From Pseudomonas izuensis (GTDB lineage Bacteria; Pseudomonadota; Gammaproteobacteria; Pseudomonadales; Pseudomonadaceae), in NCBI RefSeq assembly GCF_009861505.1, contig NZ_WTFT01000011.1, positions 123,475 through 187,474 on the forward strand: a stretch of DNA of 64,000 nt, read 5' to 3'. Of this stretch, positions 47,040 to 57,150 are shown one piece after another (the first letter of the stretch is position 1; every line of letters starts with the position of its first letter). The notes beneath the pieces are model-generated. The model saw nothing but the letters and a program-made list of their open reading frames with translations, had not been told where the DNA came from and did no database searches. Position numbers and translations under genes: made by a program.

Positions 47040-47954
47040 ATGAGAATCCTCGGCATCATCTGCCTTCTCCTGGCTTTGAGCGGCTGCAGCTCGCTGCTGT
47101 TCTACCCCGAGCCCGGCCAACTGTTCACCCCGGAAAAAGCCAAGCTTGAGTACCGCGACGTCACCCTGACCACCGCCGACGGCGTCAGGCTGCATGGCTG
47201 GTGGCTGCCGGCGAAAAAAGGTGTCGAGGTCAAGGGTACGGTGCTGCACCTGCACGGCAACGGCGGCAACTTGCCGATGCATCTGGGCGGTAGCTGGTGG
47301 CTGCCCAAGCAAGGCTATCAAGTGCTGCTGGTGGACTATCGCGGCTACGGTCTGTCCGAGGGGGAGCCGAGCCTGCCGGCGATCTACCAGGACATCGACG
47401 CGGCGTTCAAATGGCTCGACGAGGCACCCGAGGTCAAAGGCAAACCCTTGATTCTGCTCGGTCAGAGCCTCGGCGGCTCGATGGCCGTGCACTACCTCGT
47501 TCAACACCCCGAGCGACAGAAACAACTCAAGGCGCTGGTCCTCGATGGCGTGCCTGCCAGCTATCGCGATGTCGGACGTTTTGCGCTGAGCAATTCCTGG
47601 GTGTTCTGGGCGTTCCAGGTGCCCCTGTCGTGGCTGGTGCCGGACGGCGACAGTGCGATCAACTCCATCGCACAGCTCAACGGTGTGCCGAAACTGATCT
47701 ACCACAGCATCGACGATCCGATCGTGCCCCTTTCCAACGGCATCCGTCTGTATCAAGCTGCGCCGCCGCCGCGTGTGCTGCAACTGACTCGTGGTGGTCA
47801 CGTGCAGACGTTCGCCGACCCGGTCTGGCGCAAAGTCATGCTGCGTTTTCTCGAAGACCCGCAGCATTTCAACGGCCTGCGCCGCCTGGGTGAAATCCCC
47901 AATTACCCGGCACCCCAGAATTCAGAAGATGAACCACCAGAGAGTCCGCAATGA
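47040..47954 (+). CDS. Alpha/beta hydrolase lipoprotein (BEM46/ABHD13-like)
   Basis: A 304-residue hydrolase with a lipoprotein signal (LLLALSGC, Cys at 17). The fold shows HLHGNGGN oxyanion region, GQSLGGS nucleophile, SIDDPIVP acid and RGGHVQTF histidine. It acts in the periplasm attached to a membrane; substrate unknown. A frame starting at 46923 is REP-derived and rejected. Coupled by ATGA to the next small gene. Confidence 0.85.
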   Translation: MRILGIICLLLALSGCSSLLFYPEPGQLFTPEKAKLEYRDVTLTTADGVRLHGWWLPAKKGVEVKGTVLHLHGNGGNLPMHLGGSWWLPKQGYQVLLVDYRGYGLSEGEPSLPAIYQDIDAAFKWLDEAPEVKGKPLILLGQSLGGSMAVHYLVQHPERQKQLKALVLDGVPASYRDVGRFALSNSWVFWAFQVPLSWLVPDGDSAINSIAQLNGVPKLIYHSIDDPIVPLSNGIRLYQAAPPPRVLQLTRGGHVQTFADPVWRKVMLRFLEDPQHFNGLRRLGEIPNYPAPQNSEDEPPESPQ

Positions 47955-48280
47955 GTGAAGAACGTAACGCCATCCCGCTGATCATCACCGGTATCTGCAG
48001 CATCCTCGGCACCGTCGGTGCCCTGTGGTGGTACGGCTACCTGCACTTCGCAAAGCCCGAGGATGCGTTGCTGCTCAACGAATTCACCATGCTCAAAACC
48101 GTGCCGGGGGAAGACTACAAAGTCTCCCTGGAGCCGGCAGCGCAAGTGGCGCAGTGCATTGATGGGGTGTTGGTGTTGTTTGATACCGAGCAGAAAGGAC
48201 TGACCGGGGTGCTGGTCAACGACCGCAAAAAAGCCGTGCGCTGCATGGGGCAGGAAACCCCACAGAAGCTGGAGCAATAA
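47951..48280 (+). CDS. Small membrane-anchored protein of unknown function
   Basis: A 109-residue protein with one N-terminal membrane helix (AIPLIITGICSILGTVGALWWYGYL) and a short polar domain. The ATG overlaps the hydrolase stop by 4 bp. I do not recognise a domain. Confidence 0.75.
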   Translation: MSEERNAIPLIITGICSILGTVGALWWYGYLHFAKPEDALLLNEFTMLKTVPGEDYKVSLEPAAQVAQCIDGVLVLFDTEQKGLTGVLVNDRKKAVRCMGQETPQKLEQ

Positions 48281-48290
48281 ACCAATCCAA

Positions 48291-48382
48291 TGTAGGAGCG
48301 AGCTTGCTCGCGATGGCGGTCTGACATTCAACATCTCTGTTGCCTGGCACTCAGCTATCGCGAGCAAGCTCGCTCCTACAGG
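48291..48382. repeat. REP pair (inverted)
   Basis: Two GTAGGAGCGAGCTTGCTCGCGATG units between the convergent membrane-protein gene and lptF. Confidence 0.9.
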
Positions 48383-48400
48383 TTTTTGTGAAACAACGGC

Positions 48401-49198
48401 TTATTGCGTGTTGGCACTCACCGCCGAACGCGGAATCACCGGTTGATTGTCATTGGAAATCGTCACTTCCACCCGACGGTTCTGCGCGCGTCCCGACACG
48501 CTGGCGTTATCCGCCACCGGATACTCCTTGCCGTAACCCTGGGCGACGATGCGCGCCGGATCGACGCCCATCTTCACCAGCGCCGTGCGCACGGAACCAG
48601 CGCGACGTTCCGACAATGACTGGTTGTGCGACGCCGTACCGGTGCTGTCGGTATAGCCCTCGACGATCACTTTGCGATCGGGGTTTTCCTGAAGGTATTG
48701 CGCCAGTTTGTTGATGTTCATCAGGCCATTGGATTTCAGCTCGGCCTTGTCGGTGGCGAACAGCACGTCACCGAAAGTCACCAGCGTGCCGCGATCAGTC
48801 TGCTTGGCGTTGAGACTGGCCTGCAGCTGTTTGATCTGTTGGTCACGGGCATCCAGCCGCGCCTGGGCCCGTTGCGCGGAGGCGTTTTTCAGCTGGGCCT
48901 CTGCGGTGCGCAGGGCGATGGTCTGTTTCGCCACTTCCACGCGCTGGTTGGTCAAATACGCAAGCTGATCGACCTTGGCCGGGTCTTCTTTATCCAGATA
49001 CGCCTTGTCGGCCTTGTCCAGGTAATCGCTGGCTTCCTTGGTTTCCAGTGCCGCGACTTTGCTCGCCTGTGGGTTGGCTTGCAGGCCGCTGTAGTTGGTG
49101 CGGGCCTGCTCAAGGTTGGCATTGGGCGGTGTGGAGCAGGCAGCCAATGCAACACTGGCGGCCAACAGGGCAGGGATCATCAAGTGTTTGGAATTCAT
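48401..49198 (-). CDS. lptF: OmpA-family outer-membrane lipoprotein (LptF-like)
   Basis: A 265-residue lipoprotein (LAAC, Cys at 21). A DUF4398-type helical segment (about 28-130, with ALETKEASDYLDKADKAYLDKEDPAKVD) leads to an OmpA C-terminal peptidoglycan-binding domain (FATDKAELKSNG; VEGYTDSTGTASHNQSLSERRAGSVRTAL; YGKEYPVADN). It ties the outer membrane to the cell wall; P. aeruginosa LptF (PA3692) lies at the same place. Follows its DUF4398 partner by 48 bp. Confidence 0.88.
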   Translation of the reverse strand: MNSKHLMIPALLAASVALAACSTPPNANLEQARTNYSGLQANPQASKVAALETKEASDYLDKADKAYLDKEDPAKVDQLAYLTNQRVEVAKQTIALRTAEAQLKNASAQRAQARLDARDQQIKQLQASLNAKQTDRGTLVTFGDVLFATDKAELKSNGLMNINKLAQYLQENPDRKVIVEGYTDSTGTASHNQSLSERRAGSVRTALVKMGVDPARIVAQGYGKEYPVADNASVSGRAQNRRVEVTISNDNQPVIPRSAVSANTQ

Positions 49199-49246
49199 GG
49201 TCTTCGTCCTTTTAGTCGAGTAAAGAAATACGTCGAGCCACGCCGT

Positions 49247-49660
49247 TTACTGAACGGTGCGCTGGCTTTCCTGACGCAGTTCCTGAACCCCTTGTCGAGA
49301 GTCCTTCACAGCCTGTTCGGCTTTCATTGCCTGGGCCTTGCGCTCGGCCACGCGAGCGTCCCATTCAGCCTGTTCGGCGAGGGTTCTGGCCTGGTCGTAC
49401 TTCTTGTCGTGCATGGCAATTTCGGCTTGTTTGAGCTTGTCCTGGGCCGTCTTCATTTCCACGGCGGCGAATTCGGTACCGCCAGCGCTCACGGCGTTGT
49501 TGACCGCTGATTCGGTCACGGCGAACTGTTCGGTGGGTGGGTGGCCGGCACAACCGGCCAGCACGAGACTGCCGCCGATGACCAGGGCAGCCATTTTCAG
49601 GTGGTGCAGAGGGGGGAACGAGGATTTGCCTGTGCGGGTGTTCATGATTTTCAACTCCAT
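49247..49660 (-). CDS. DUF4398 lipoprotein
   Basis: A 137-residue lipoprotein (LVLAGC, Cys about 37) that is almost all alpha-helix: AVTESAVNNAVSAGGTEFAAVEMKTAQDKLKQAEIAMHDKKYDQART. This matches DUF4398, the domain also present in the downstream lptF product. An AGGAG 8-9 nt before the ATG at 49660 favours this start over 49645. Confidence 0.85.
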   Translation of the reverse strand: MELKIMNTRTGKSSFPPLHHLKMAALVIGGSLVLAGCAGHPPTEQFAVTESAVNNAVSAGGTEFAAVEMKTAQDKLKQAEIAMHDKKYDQARTLAEQAEWDARVAERKAQAMKAEQAVKDSRQGVQELRQESQRTVQ

Positions 49661-49976
49661 TGGGCTTACTCCTGAACAACTGAAAATCCATCCTGGGCAT
49701 GGAGCCGCAACCTTCGTTTTCCGGTGTTTTGAAACGGCCGTCCCAGGCATGGTTACTGGGTTGACCGGGGGCGTTTTTTAAAAGTTCAGAGAAATTGGCG
49801 TGGCGTTGGAAAACTGTTGACCGAATGGAGAAGGCTCTGGAGCGGGGAATAAACCCTTGTAGGAGCGAGCCTGCTCGCGATGGTCGTCAACGAAAACGCG
49901 TTATTTCGCAATGAACGCGGCGCCGTGAAGTCCATCGCGAGCAGGCTCGCTCCTACAGGTGTATCACAGGAGAAAT
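49661..49976. other. Intergenic region with REP pair
   Basis: A 316-bp gap between two minus-strand genes. The REP pair listed separately fills about 100 bp. The rest near 49690-49800 probably holds the promoter of the DUF4398-lptF operon; I see no clear gene. Confidence 0.5.
49858..49959. repeat. REP pair (inverted)
   Basis: Two GTAGGAGCGAGCCTGCTCGCGATGG units facing each other. Confidence 0.9.
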
Positions 49977-50321
49977 TCAGTGTTTCTGCTTGTCGTGGCC
50001 TGCTGACAAATCGTGCAAATGACGACGGGACAACGCCAGAAAACGCGGAGTCGGGCCGATGTCTTCATACAGCGGATCGCCTTCCTCATCCGTGGCCACC
50101 ACCGTCGAGCCTTTCACATAGGGGAAGCTTTTTTCCAATTCCTCCAGGGCGGCGCCGATCAGTTCGCCGAGCAGTTCTTCGGGTTGCCGTTTGGGGTACA
50201 TCTCGATGATCGCCGCCAGGCGTGCGGCAGCTTCAACGTCCAGATGAATCGAGTAGCCAGTGTCAGTCAGGCGACCCTTGGCGTTTTCTTCCCAGTGATG
50301 GGCAAGCTCGCGGATTTTCAT
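49977..50321 (-). CDS. Small conserved cytosolic protein of unknown function
   Basis: A 114-residue protein with an N-terminal RELAHHWEENAKG segment, a LDVEAAARLAAIIEMYPKRQPEELLGELI helical core resembling short ribbon-helix-helix-type proteins, and an acidic VATDEEGDPLYEDIGPTP loop. Pseudomonas genomes often call such a protein 'pilin assembly protein', but I see nothing that links it to pili. Divergent from ppc. Confidence 0.7.
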   Translation of the reverse strand: MKIRELAHHWEENAKGRLTDTGYSIHLDVEAAARLAAIIEMYPKRQPEELLGELIGAALEELEKSFPYVKGSTVVATDEEGDPLYEDIGPTPRFLALSRRHLHDLSAGHDKQKH

Positions 50322-50521
50322 AATGACCTCATGACACGCCTGCTCGTGGCAGGTCGGAAGATGTCCGGCATAGGCCGGCTTAAGCCGTTGTACGGCTCAA
50401 TGTTCAGACTAGCTTCTGCCTTGGAGGTGTGAAGACCCTTCGTCGTCTGACTTGTAAGAACCGGCCTGGAGCGGCACTCTTGGGTTTCCTGGCCGCCGGA
50501 TTCTTTGCTGGAGAACTGCTG

Positions 50522-53152
50522 ATGACCGATATTGATGCACGCTTGCGCGAGGACGTTCACCTGTTGGGTGAGCTGTTGGGCAACACCATTCGTGAACAGT
50601 ACGGGGACGGCTTCCTCGACAAGATCGAGCAGATCCGCAAAGGTGCCAAGGCTGATCGCCGCGGCTCCATGGACGCCGAGCTGAGCGCCAGCCTCAACCA
50701 GTTGACCGAAGACGAGTTGCTGCCGGTGGCGCGGGCGTTCAACCAGTTTCTCAACCTGGCCAACATCGCCGAGCAATATCAGCTGATTCATCGACGGGAA
50801 GAGTCGCAGCCGGCACCGTTCGAGTCGCGAGTCCTGCCGGAGCTGCTCGCTCGCCTGCGCGCTGAAGGGCATGGCGCCGAATCATTGGCCCGGCAATTGG
50901 GGCGGCTTGAAATCGAGCTTGTTCTCACGGCTCACCCGACCGAAGTCGCGCGCCGCACCTTAATCCAGAAATACGACGCCATCGCCGCGCAACTGGCGGC
51001 ACTGGATCATCGCGACCTGACTGGCGCCGAGCGCGAGCAGATCAAATCGAAACTGCAACGCCTGATCGCCGAGGCCTGGCACACCGAAGAAATCCGCCGC
51101 ACACGCCCGACACCGGTTGATGAAGCCAAATGGGGCTTCGCGGTGATCGAGCATTCGCTGTGGCAGGCGATTCCGAATTACATGCGCAAGGCCGATCAGG
51201 CTTTATATGCCGCCACCGGCTTGCGCTTGCCGCTGGAAGCCGCGCCGATTCGCTTTGCCTCGTGGATGGGCGGCGACCGCGATGGCAACCCCAACGTCAC
51301 GGCGTCCGTCACCCGCGAAGTGTTGCTGCTGGCGCGCTGGATGGCGGCCGATCTGTACCTGCGCGATGTCGATCACCTCGCGGCCGATCTGTCGATGCAG
51401 CAGGCCAGTGAAGCGCTCAAAGCCAAGGCCGGAGACAGCGCGGAGCCGTATCGTGCGGTACTCAAACAATTGCGCGAGCGCCTGCGCGCCACGCGCAATT
51501 GGGCTCATGCAGCGTTGACAACACCCACCCCTGCGCCCGTCGACGTCCTGCAAGACAACCGTGACCTGCTTGATCCGCTGGAGCTGTGCTACCACTCGCT
51601 GCATGAGTGCGGCATGGGCGTGATCGCTGACGGCCCATTGCTCGATTGCCTGCGTCGGGCTGTGACGTTTGGCTTGTTCCTGGTGCGTCTGGATGTGCGT
51701 CAGGACTCGTCGCGGCACAGCGCGGCCATGACCGAAATCACCGATTACCTGGGCCTCGGTCGCTACGAAGACTGGAGCGAAGAAGAGCGCATCACGTTCC
51801 TGACGCGCGAACTGAACAACCGCCGACCCTTGCTGCCGGCCCACTACAAGCCGTCCGCCGATACTGCCGAAGTGTTGGCGACTTGCCGGGAAATCGCCGC
51901 TGCGCCCGCGGCGTCCCTCGGTTCGTATGTGATTTCCATGGCCGGTGCCGCTTCCGATGTGCTGGCCGTGCAACTGCTGCTCAAAGAGTCCGGCGTGTTG
52001 CGACCGATGCGTGTGGTGCCGTTGTTCGAAACCCTGGCCGACCTCGACAACGCCGGGCCTGTGATCGAAAAGCTGTTGCTGTTGCCGGGCTATCGCTCGC
52101 GGCTGCAAGGGCCGCAGGAAGTAATGATCGGCTATTCCGACTCGGCCAAGGATGCCGGCACCACGGCGGCGGCTTGGGCGCAGTATCGGGCGCAGGAGCG
52201 TCTGGTGGACATCTGTCGCGAGCAGCAGGTGGAATTGCTGTTGTTCCACGGTCGCGGTGGCACCGTGGGCCGTGGCGGCGGCCCGGCCCACGCGGCGATT
52301 CTGTCGCAGCCACCGGGCTCGGTGGCGGGTCGTTTCCGTACCACCGAGCAGGGAGAGATGATTCGATTCAAATTCGGCCTGCCGGACATCGCCGAGCAAA
52401 ACCTCAATCTGTATTTGGCCGCGGTACTTGAAGCGACCCTGCTGCCACCGCCACCACCAACGCCTGAATGGCGTCATCTGATGGATGAATTGGCCGCCGA
52501 CGGGGTCAGGGCTTACCGCGCCGTGGTGCGGGAGAATCCGCAATTCGTCGAGTACTTCCGTCAGTCGACCCCGGAACAGGAGCTCGGACGTTTGCCGCTG
52601 GGCAGTCGCCCGGCCAAGCGCCGTGCCGGCGGCATCGAAAGCCTGCGGGCGATCCCGTGGATCTTCGGCTGGACCCAAACCCGCCTGATGTTGCCGGCCT
52701 GGCTGGGCTGGGAGGCGGCACTGAGCAAGGCGCTGGAACGGGGCGAGGGTGAGTTGCTGGGGCAAATGCGCGAGCAATGGCCGTTCTTCCGTACTCGCAT
52801 CGATATGCTGGAGATGGTGCTGGCCAAGGCCGACGCTGAAATCGCCCAGTCCTACGACGAGCGTCTGGTCGAGCCGGAACTGTTGCCGTTGGGCGCGCAC
52901 TTACGCGACCTATTGTCGCAGGCATGCTCGATCGTCCTGGGGATGACCGGTCAGTCGCAGCTACTGGCACATAGCCCAGACACCCTGGAATTCATCCGCT
53001 TGCGCAACACCTACCTCGACCCGCTGCATCTATTACAGGCCGAGTTGCTGGCCCGTTCGCGGCAACCGGATGTGGCGCAGGACAGCCCGGTGGAACAGGC
53101 GCTGCTGGTGTCTGTAGCGGGGATTGCCGCCGGTTTGCGTAATACCGGCTAA
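50522..53152 (+). CDS. ppc: Phosphoenolpyruvate carboxylase
   Basis: An 876-residue enzyme that makes oxaloacetate from PEP and bicarbonate, refilling the TCA cycle. The signature segments [37 protein letters not shown] and [14 protein letters not shown] are present, and the C-terminus ends in LRNTG as in other PEPCs. The frame opens at 50429, but the ATG at 50522 ([12 protein letters not shown]) with GGAG upstream matches the family start. Confidence 0.96.
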   Translation: MTDIDARLREDVHLLGELLGNTIREQYGDGFLDKIEQIRKGAKADRRGSMDAELSASLNQLTEDELLPVARAFNQFLNLANIAEQYQLIHRREESQPAPFESRVLPELLARLRAEGHGAESLARQLGRLEIELVLTAHPTEVARRTLIQKYDAIAAQLAALDHRDLTGAEREQIKSKLQRLIAEAWHTEEIRRTRPTPVDEAKWGFAVIEHSLWQAIPNYMRKADQALYAATGLRLPLEAAPIRFASWMGGDRDGNPNVTASVTREVLLLARWMAADLYLRDVDHLAADLSMQQASEALKAKAGDSAEPYRAVLKQLRERLRATRNWAHAALTTPTPAPVDVLQDNRDLLDPLELCYHSLHECGMGVIADGPLLDCLRRAVTFGLFLVRLDVRQDSSRHSAAMTEITDYLGLGRYEDWSEEERITFLTRELNNRRPLLPAHYKPSADTAEVLATCREIAAAPAASLGSYVISMAGAASDVLAVQLLLKESGVLRPMRVVPLFETLADLDNAGPVIEKLLLLPGYRSRLQGPQEVMIGYSDSAKDAGTTAAAWAQYRAQERLVDICREQQVELLLFHGRGGTVGRGGGPAHAAILSQPPGSVAGRFRTTEQGEMIRFKFGLPDIAEQNLNLYLAAVLEATLLPPPPPTPEWRHLMDELAADGVRAYRAVVRENPQFVEYFRQSTPEQELGRLPLGSRPAKRRAGGIESLRAIPWIFGWTQTRLMLPAWLGWEAALSKALERGEGELLGQMREQWPFFRTRIDMLEMVLAKADAEIAQSYDERLVEPELLPLGAHLRDLLSQACSIVLGMTGQSQLLAHSPDTLEFIRLRNTYLDPLHLLQAELLARSRQPDVAQDSPVEQALLVSVAGIAAGLRNTG

Positions 53153-53171
53153 GGTTTTTGCCGTGGGGAAA

Positions 53172-53197
53172 GGCGTCCGATGTGTGCATCGGACGCC
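53172..53197. terminator. Hairpin after ppc
   Basis: GGCGTCCGATG, TGTG loop, CATCGGACGCC: a perfect 11-bp stem 19 bp after the ppc stop. No T-run follows, so a Rho-assisted end or RNA-protecting hairpin is possible. The rest of the 288-bp gap to adk shows only a weak candidate -10 (TATCTA, 53411-53416). Confidence 0.5.
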
Positions 53198-53407
53198 GAT
53201 GACTGGTCGCTATAAAAGTACGGCCAGGCGACAGTTAATGATGGGGTTGCGACTTGGGGAACCGCGCGCAAAGGTCACAAGACCCTGCGGTTTCTCCGAC
53301 TTTTGGCGTCTTGTGTGGGCGCAGCCTGCTGTGTATCTTGATCAGCCTTTGGCCGTTTGGGCGGCCACGACCCTATTTTTGAGATTGGCCCCACGAGGCG
53401 AATCTGA

Positions 53408-54088
<681 letters not shown>

Positions 54089-54112
54089 AAAGACTGATCC
54101 GCTGCATCATCA

Positions 54113-54140
54113 ACGGCCCGCTTGCGGGCCGTAGTTGTTT
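54113..54140 (+). terminator. Terminator of adk overlapping tsaB promoter region
   Basis: ACGGCCCG, CTTG tetraloop, CGGGCCGT, followed by AGTTGTTTAT. The TATACT at 54140-54145 directly after the T-rich tail may be the -10 of tsaB. Confidence 0.7.
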
Positions 54141-54196
54141 ATACTGACGCACTTTTTCTGATCCCTCTTTTTACCAACCCTCTTGTGGATACATCG

Positions 54197-54871
54197 ATGA
54201 GCACCTTGCTGGCCCTGGACACCGCGACTGAAGCTTGCTCCGTTGCCTTGCTGCATGACGGCAAAGTGACGAGCCATTACGAGGTGATCCCGCGCCTGCA
54301 TGCGCAGAAGTTGCTGCCGATGATCCAGCAATTGCTGGCTGACGCCGGCATCACCCTGCAAGCCGTGGACGCCATTGCTTTCGGTCGCGGGCCCGGCGCG
54401 TTCACTGGCGTGCGCATCGCTATCGGTGTCGTGCAAGGCCTGGCGTTTGCCCTGGACCGTCCGGTATTGCCGGTGTCGAACCTCGCGGTGCTGGCCCAGC
54501 GTGCTTTTCGCGAACACGGCGCCAGCCAGGTCGCGGCCGCCATCGATGCGCGCATGGACGAGGTGTACTGGGGCTGCTACCGCGAGACGGCGGGGGAGAT
54601 GCGCCTGGTCGGCAAGGAAGCGGTGCTGCCACCGGAAGTGACTGCATTGCCGGCCGATGCCAGCGGCGAATGGTTCGGTGCTGGCACCGGTTGGGGTTAT
54701 GGCGAACGCATTGCGGTAAGCCTGAGCGGCCAGGATGCGGGCATGCTGCCCCACGCCGAAGACCTGCTGACATTGGCGCGGTTTGCCTGGGCGCGCGGGG
54801 AGGCGATCGTGGCGGATGAGGCTCAGCCGGTTTATCTGCGGGACAAGGTGGCGACGCCCAAGGCGCGTTAA
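54197..54871 (+). CDS. tsaB: tRNA t6A threonylcarbamoyltransferase complex protein TsaB
   Basis: A 224-residue ASKHA-fold protein (LALDTATEACSVALL; FGRGPGAFTGVRIAIGVVQGLA) that partners TsaD and TsaE in making the t6A modification of ANN-decoding tRNAs. The position after adk matches PA3685. The ATG at 54197 gives the family N-terminus. Confidence 0.92.
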   Translation: MSTLLALDTATEACSVALLHDGKVTSHYEVIPRLHAQKLLPMIQQLLADAGITLQAVDAIAFGRGPGAFTGVRIAIGVVQGLAFALDRPVLPVSNLAVLAQRAFREHGASQVAAAIDARMDEVYWGCYRETAGEMRLVGKEAVLPPEVTALPADASGEWFGAGTGWGYGERIAVSLSGQDAGMLPHAEDLLTLARFAWARGEAIVADEAQPVYLRDKVATPKAR

Positions 54872-54890
54872 TCCGAAACCGAGTTGCCCC

Positions 54891-54983
54891 AATCGCGGGC
54901 AAGCCTTGCTCCCACAGGTTTTGTATCGTTCACATAAACGGGTGACGACAAAAAACCTGTGGGAGCAAGGCTTGCCCGCGATA
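54891..54983. repeat. REP pair (inverted, tail-to-tail)
   Basis: CGCGGGCAAGCCTTGCTCCCACAGG and its opposite copy, 44 bp apart. The remaining 145 bp up to the next gene shows no more than a probable promoter area. Confidence 0.9.
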
Positions 54984-55128
54984 GCAATCTAACTGCCAAC
55001 GCCAATCGTCGTTTTCTAACCTCGCGTTTTAAACCTTTTGTCTTTTATGTGTTCTAGTTATCACTCGGCGGTTTGCGAAGTGGGTTATGCGCCACTAAAC
55101 TGCCATCACTGATACCGAGCATGCACTT

Positions 55129-55431
55129 ATGCGTATAGACGGCATTTCCTCTCAGTCCTACCCCATCAAACGCAATCCGCGCAAAGGCCGGGTGGTGGAA
55201 GACGAATCCGTCGATATCGAAGGCGAGCTGGAGTTTCCGTCCGAAGAGCAACTGGCCGCTCGTGCCAAAGCCGCTGCGCAACGCCTGAGCAATCTCCCCG
55301 CTCGTCAGCAAGACATGCTTTATCACCGCGCCATGAGCAAAAGCGTGGCGATGGCCCTGGCCAGCTACCTCAGCACCGCCGGTTTCGTCGACTGGGAAGC
55401 GCAAGTCATGGGTCTTGACCTGTACATCTGA
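55129..55431 (+). CDS. Small conserved protein of unknown function
   Basis: A 100-residue soluble protein: flexible, basic N-terminus (RIDGISSQSYPIKRNPRKGRVV), an acidic segment (DESVDIEGELEFPSEEQLAARAKAAAQRL) and a C-terminal helix ending GLDLYI. The stop overlaps the ATG of the DUF72 gene (TGATG), so the two are coupled. I do not recognise the family. Confidence 0.75.
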   Translation: MRIDGISSQSYPIKRNPRKGRVVEDESVDIEGELEFPSEEQLAARAKAAAQRLSNLPARQQDMLYHRAMSKSVAMALASYLSTAGFVDWEAQVMGLDLYI

Positions 55432-56291
55432 TGCTGTTGCCTTACTACCTCGGCTGCCCATCCTGGAGTGAAAACGCCTGGCGCGACTACCTGTATCCGC
55501 CAGACGCCAAACCCGCCGAGTTCCTCAACCTCTATTCCCAAGTATTCAACGCCGTGGAAGGCAATACGACCTTCTACGCGAGCCCGGCTGCCAGCACCGT
55601 GCAGCGCTGGGCGCAAACCCTTCCCGAACACTTTCGCTTTACTGCGAAGTTTCCCGGCGACATCAGCCATGGCGGTGACCTGCGCGAACAACTGACCGCT
55701 GCCGAGACCTTCACTCAATTGCTCAGCCCCCTCGGCGAGCGGGTGTCGCCGCTGTGGTTGCAGTTGTCGAAAAGTTTTACGCCGCAGCGCTTGCCCGAGC
55801 TGGCGGGATTCATCGATGCCTTGCAGCGACCCTTGGCGGTGGAAGTGCGGCATGACGACTTCTTTGCCAGGGGCGACAGTGAACGGCTGCTCAATCGCCT
55901 GTTGCTGGATCGCGGTGTCGAGCGCATTTGCCTTGATCCGCGCGCGCTGTTCAGCTGCACCTCGACCGATCCTTCAGTGCTCCACGCCCAATCGAAAAAG
56001 CCCAGGGTCCCGCCGCGCCCGGCAGCGTTCACCCAGTTCCCTCAGGTGCGCTTCATCGGCCATCCGCAGCTCGAAGCGAACGACCCGTTTCTGCTGCCGT
56101 GGGTGGAGAAAATCGCCCTGTGGATCGAAGAGGGCCGCACGCCATACATCTTCCTGCACACCGCCGACAACGTGCTGGCGGCGAAACTGGCGCAGCGTTT
56201 CCACGGGAAGTTGATGGCGCGTTTGCCTGGCTTGCCGGCGCTGCCTGAGCTATACAGAGAGCCCGCCGCCGAGCAACTTGGCCTGCTCTGA
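55431..56291 (+). CDS. DUF72 (YecE-like) TIM-barrel protein
   Basis: A 286-residue protein of the DUF72 family with the typical start YYLGCPSWSENAWRDYLYP and conserved NAVEGNTTFYASP and AVEVRHDDFF segments. The fold resembles a TIM-barrel endonuclease-like enzyme, but no activity is firmly established. Coupled to the small upstream gene. Confidence 0.88.
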   Translation: MLLPYYLGCPSWSENAWRDYLYPPDAKPAEFLNLYSQVFNAVEGNTTFYASPAASTVQRWAQTLPEHFRFTAKFPGDISHGGDLREQLTAAETFTQLLSPLGERVSPLWLQLSKSFTPQRLPELAGFIDALQRPLAVEVRHDDFFARGDSERLLNRLLLDRGVERICLDPRALFSCTSTDPSVLHAQSKKPRVPPRPAAFTQFPQVRFIGHPQLEANDPFLLPWVEKIALWIEEGRTPYIFLHTADNVLAAKLAQRFHGKLMARLPGLPALPELYREPAAEQLGLL

Positions 56292-56325
56292 AGGCGGATT
56301 CATTCCCCTTTTCAGGAGCCTGCCA

Positions 56326-57147
56326 ATGGATGCGCAAACCCTTCGAGCCCAAGCGTTCAAAGCCTTGCACGAACGCGACGGGGCTTTTGTGATTCCCAAC
56401 CCTTGGGATGCCGGCTCGGCAAAAATGCTCGCCAGCCTGGGCTTCGAGGCGCTAGCAACCACCAGTGCCGGTTTCGCTTTTTCCCAAGGGCGCCCTGATG
56501 GCGGACTGACCCTGGACGACACCCTGGCCAACGTTCGGGCGATTGTCGCCGCCACCGACTTGCCGGTGGCGGTCGATCTGGAAAACGGTTTTGCCGATGA
56601 TCCTGTCGAATGCGCCCAAAGCATTCTGCGTGCCGCTGCCGAAGGGGCAGTGGGTGGTTCGATCGAAGACGCCACTGGGCGCGAAGGCGCTCCGATCTAT
56701 TGCTTCGAACATGCCGTCGCGCGTATCGAGGCTGCCGTCGCGGCAGCTCGTAGCCTGCCTTTCCCGTTCACGCTGACTGCCCGGGCCGAGAACTTTCTGC
56801 ATGGCAATCCGGATCTCGATGACACGATTCGCCGCTTGCAGGCCTTTGCCGAGGCCGGTGCCGATGTGCTTTATGCGCCGGGGCTGCGCAACGCTGAAGA
56901 GGTACTGGCGGTGGTCCGCGCCGTGGCGCCGAAGCCGGTCAACGTGTTGATGTCCGGCGGCTTGAAACTGACGGTCCAGGAACTGAGCGAAATGGGCGTC
57001 AAGCGCATCAGTGTCGGCTCGGCGCTGGCCCTGGCGGCGCTGGGCGAGTTCTACCGCGCTGCCGAAGAGATCAAGACGTCGGGCACCTTCGGGTTCACGT
57101 CGCGGTCCATGCCGTACGCCAAGGCCAATCAGTTTTTCAAAGGCTGA
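56326..57147 (+). CDS. Isocitrate lyase/PEP mutase superfamily enzyme
   Basis: A 273-residue protein of the PEP mutase/2-methylisocitrate lyase superfamily. It shows NPWDAGSAKML, VDLENGF with the metal-binding acids, GGSIEDATG and TARAENFLHG. The KKCGH motif of true isocitrate lyases is absent, so it probably cleaves or rearranges another oxo-acid such as an oxaloacetate-like compound. CAGGAG precedes the ATG. Confidence 0.85.
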   Translation: MDAQTLRAQAFKALHERDGAFVIPNPWDAGSAKMLASLGFEALATTSAGFAFSQGRPDGGLTLDDTLANVRAIVAATDLPVAVDLENGFADDPVECAQSILRAAAEGAVGGSIEDATGREGAPIYCFEHAVARIEAAVAAARSLPFPFTLTARAENFLHGNPDLDDTIRRLQAFAEAGADVLYAPGLRNAEEVLAVVRAVAPKPVNVLMSGGLKLTVQELSEMGVKRISVGSALALAALGEFYRAAEEIKTSGTFGFTSRSMPYAKANQFFKG

Positions 57148-57150
57148 CCG

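Noticed and set aside
51203..52900. 565-residue minus-strand ORF inside ppc
   Set aside because: Shadow of the well-supported ppc gene.
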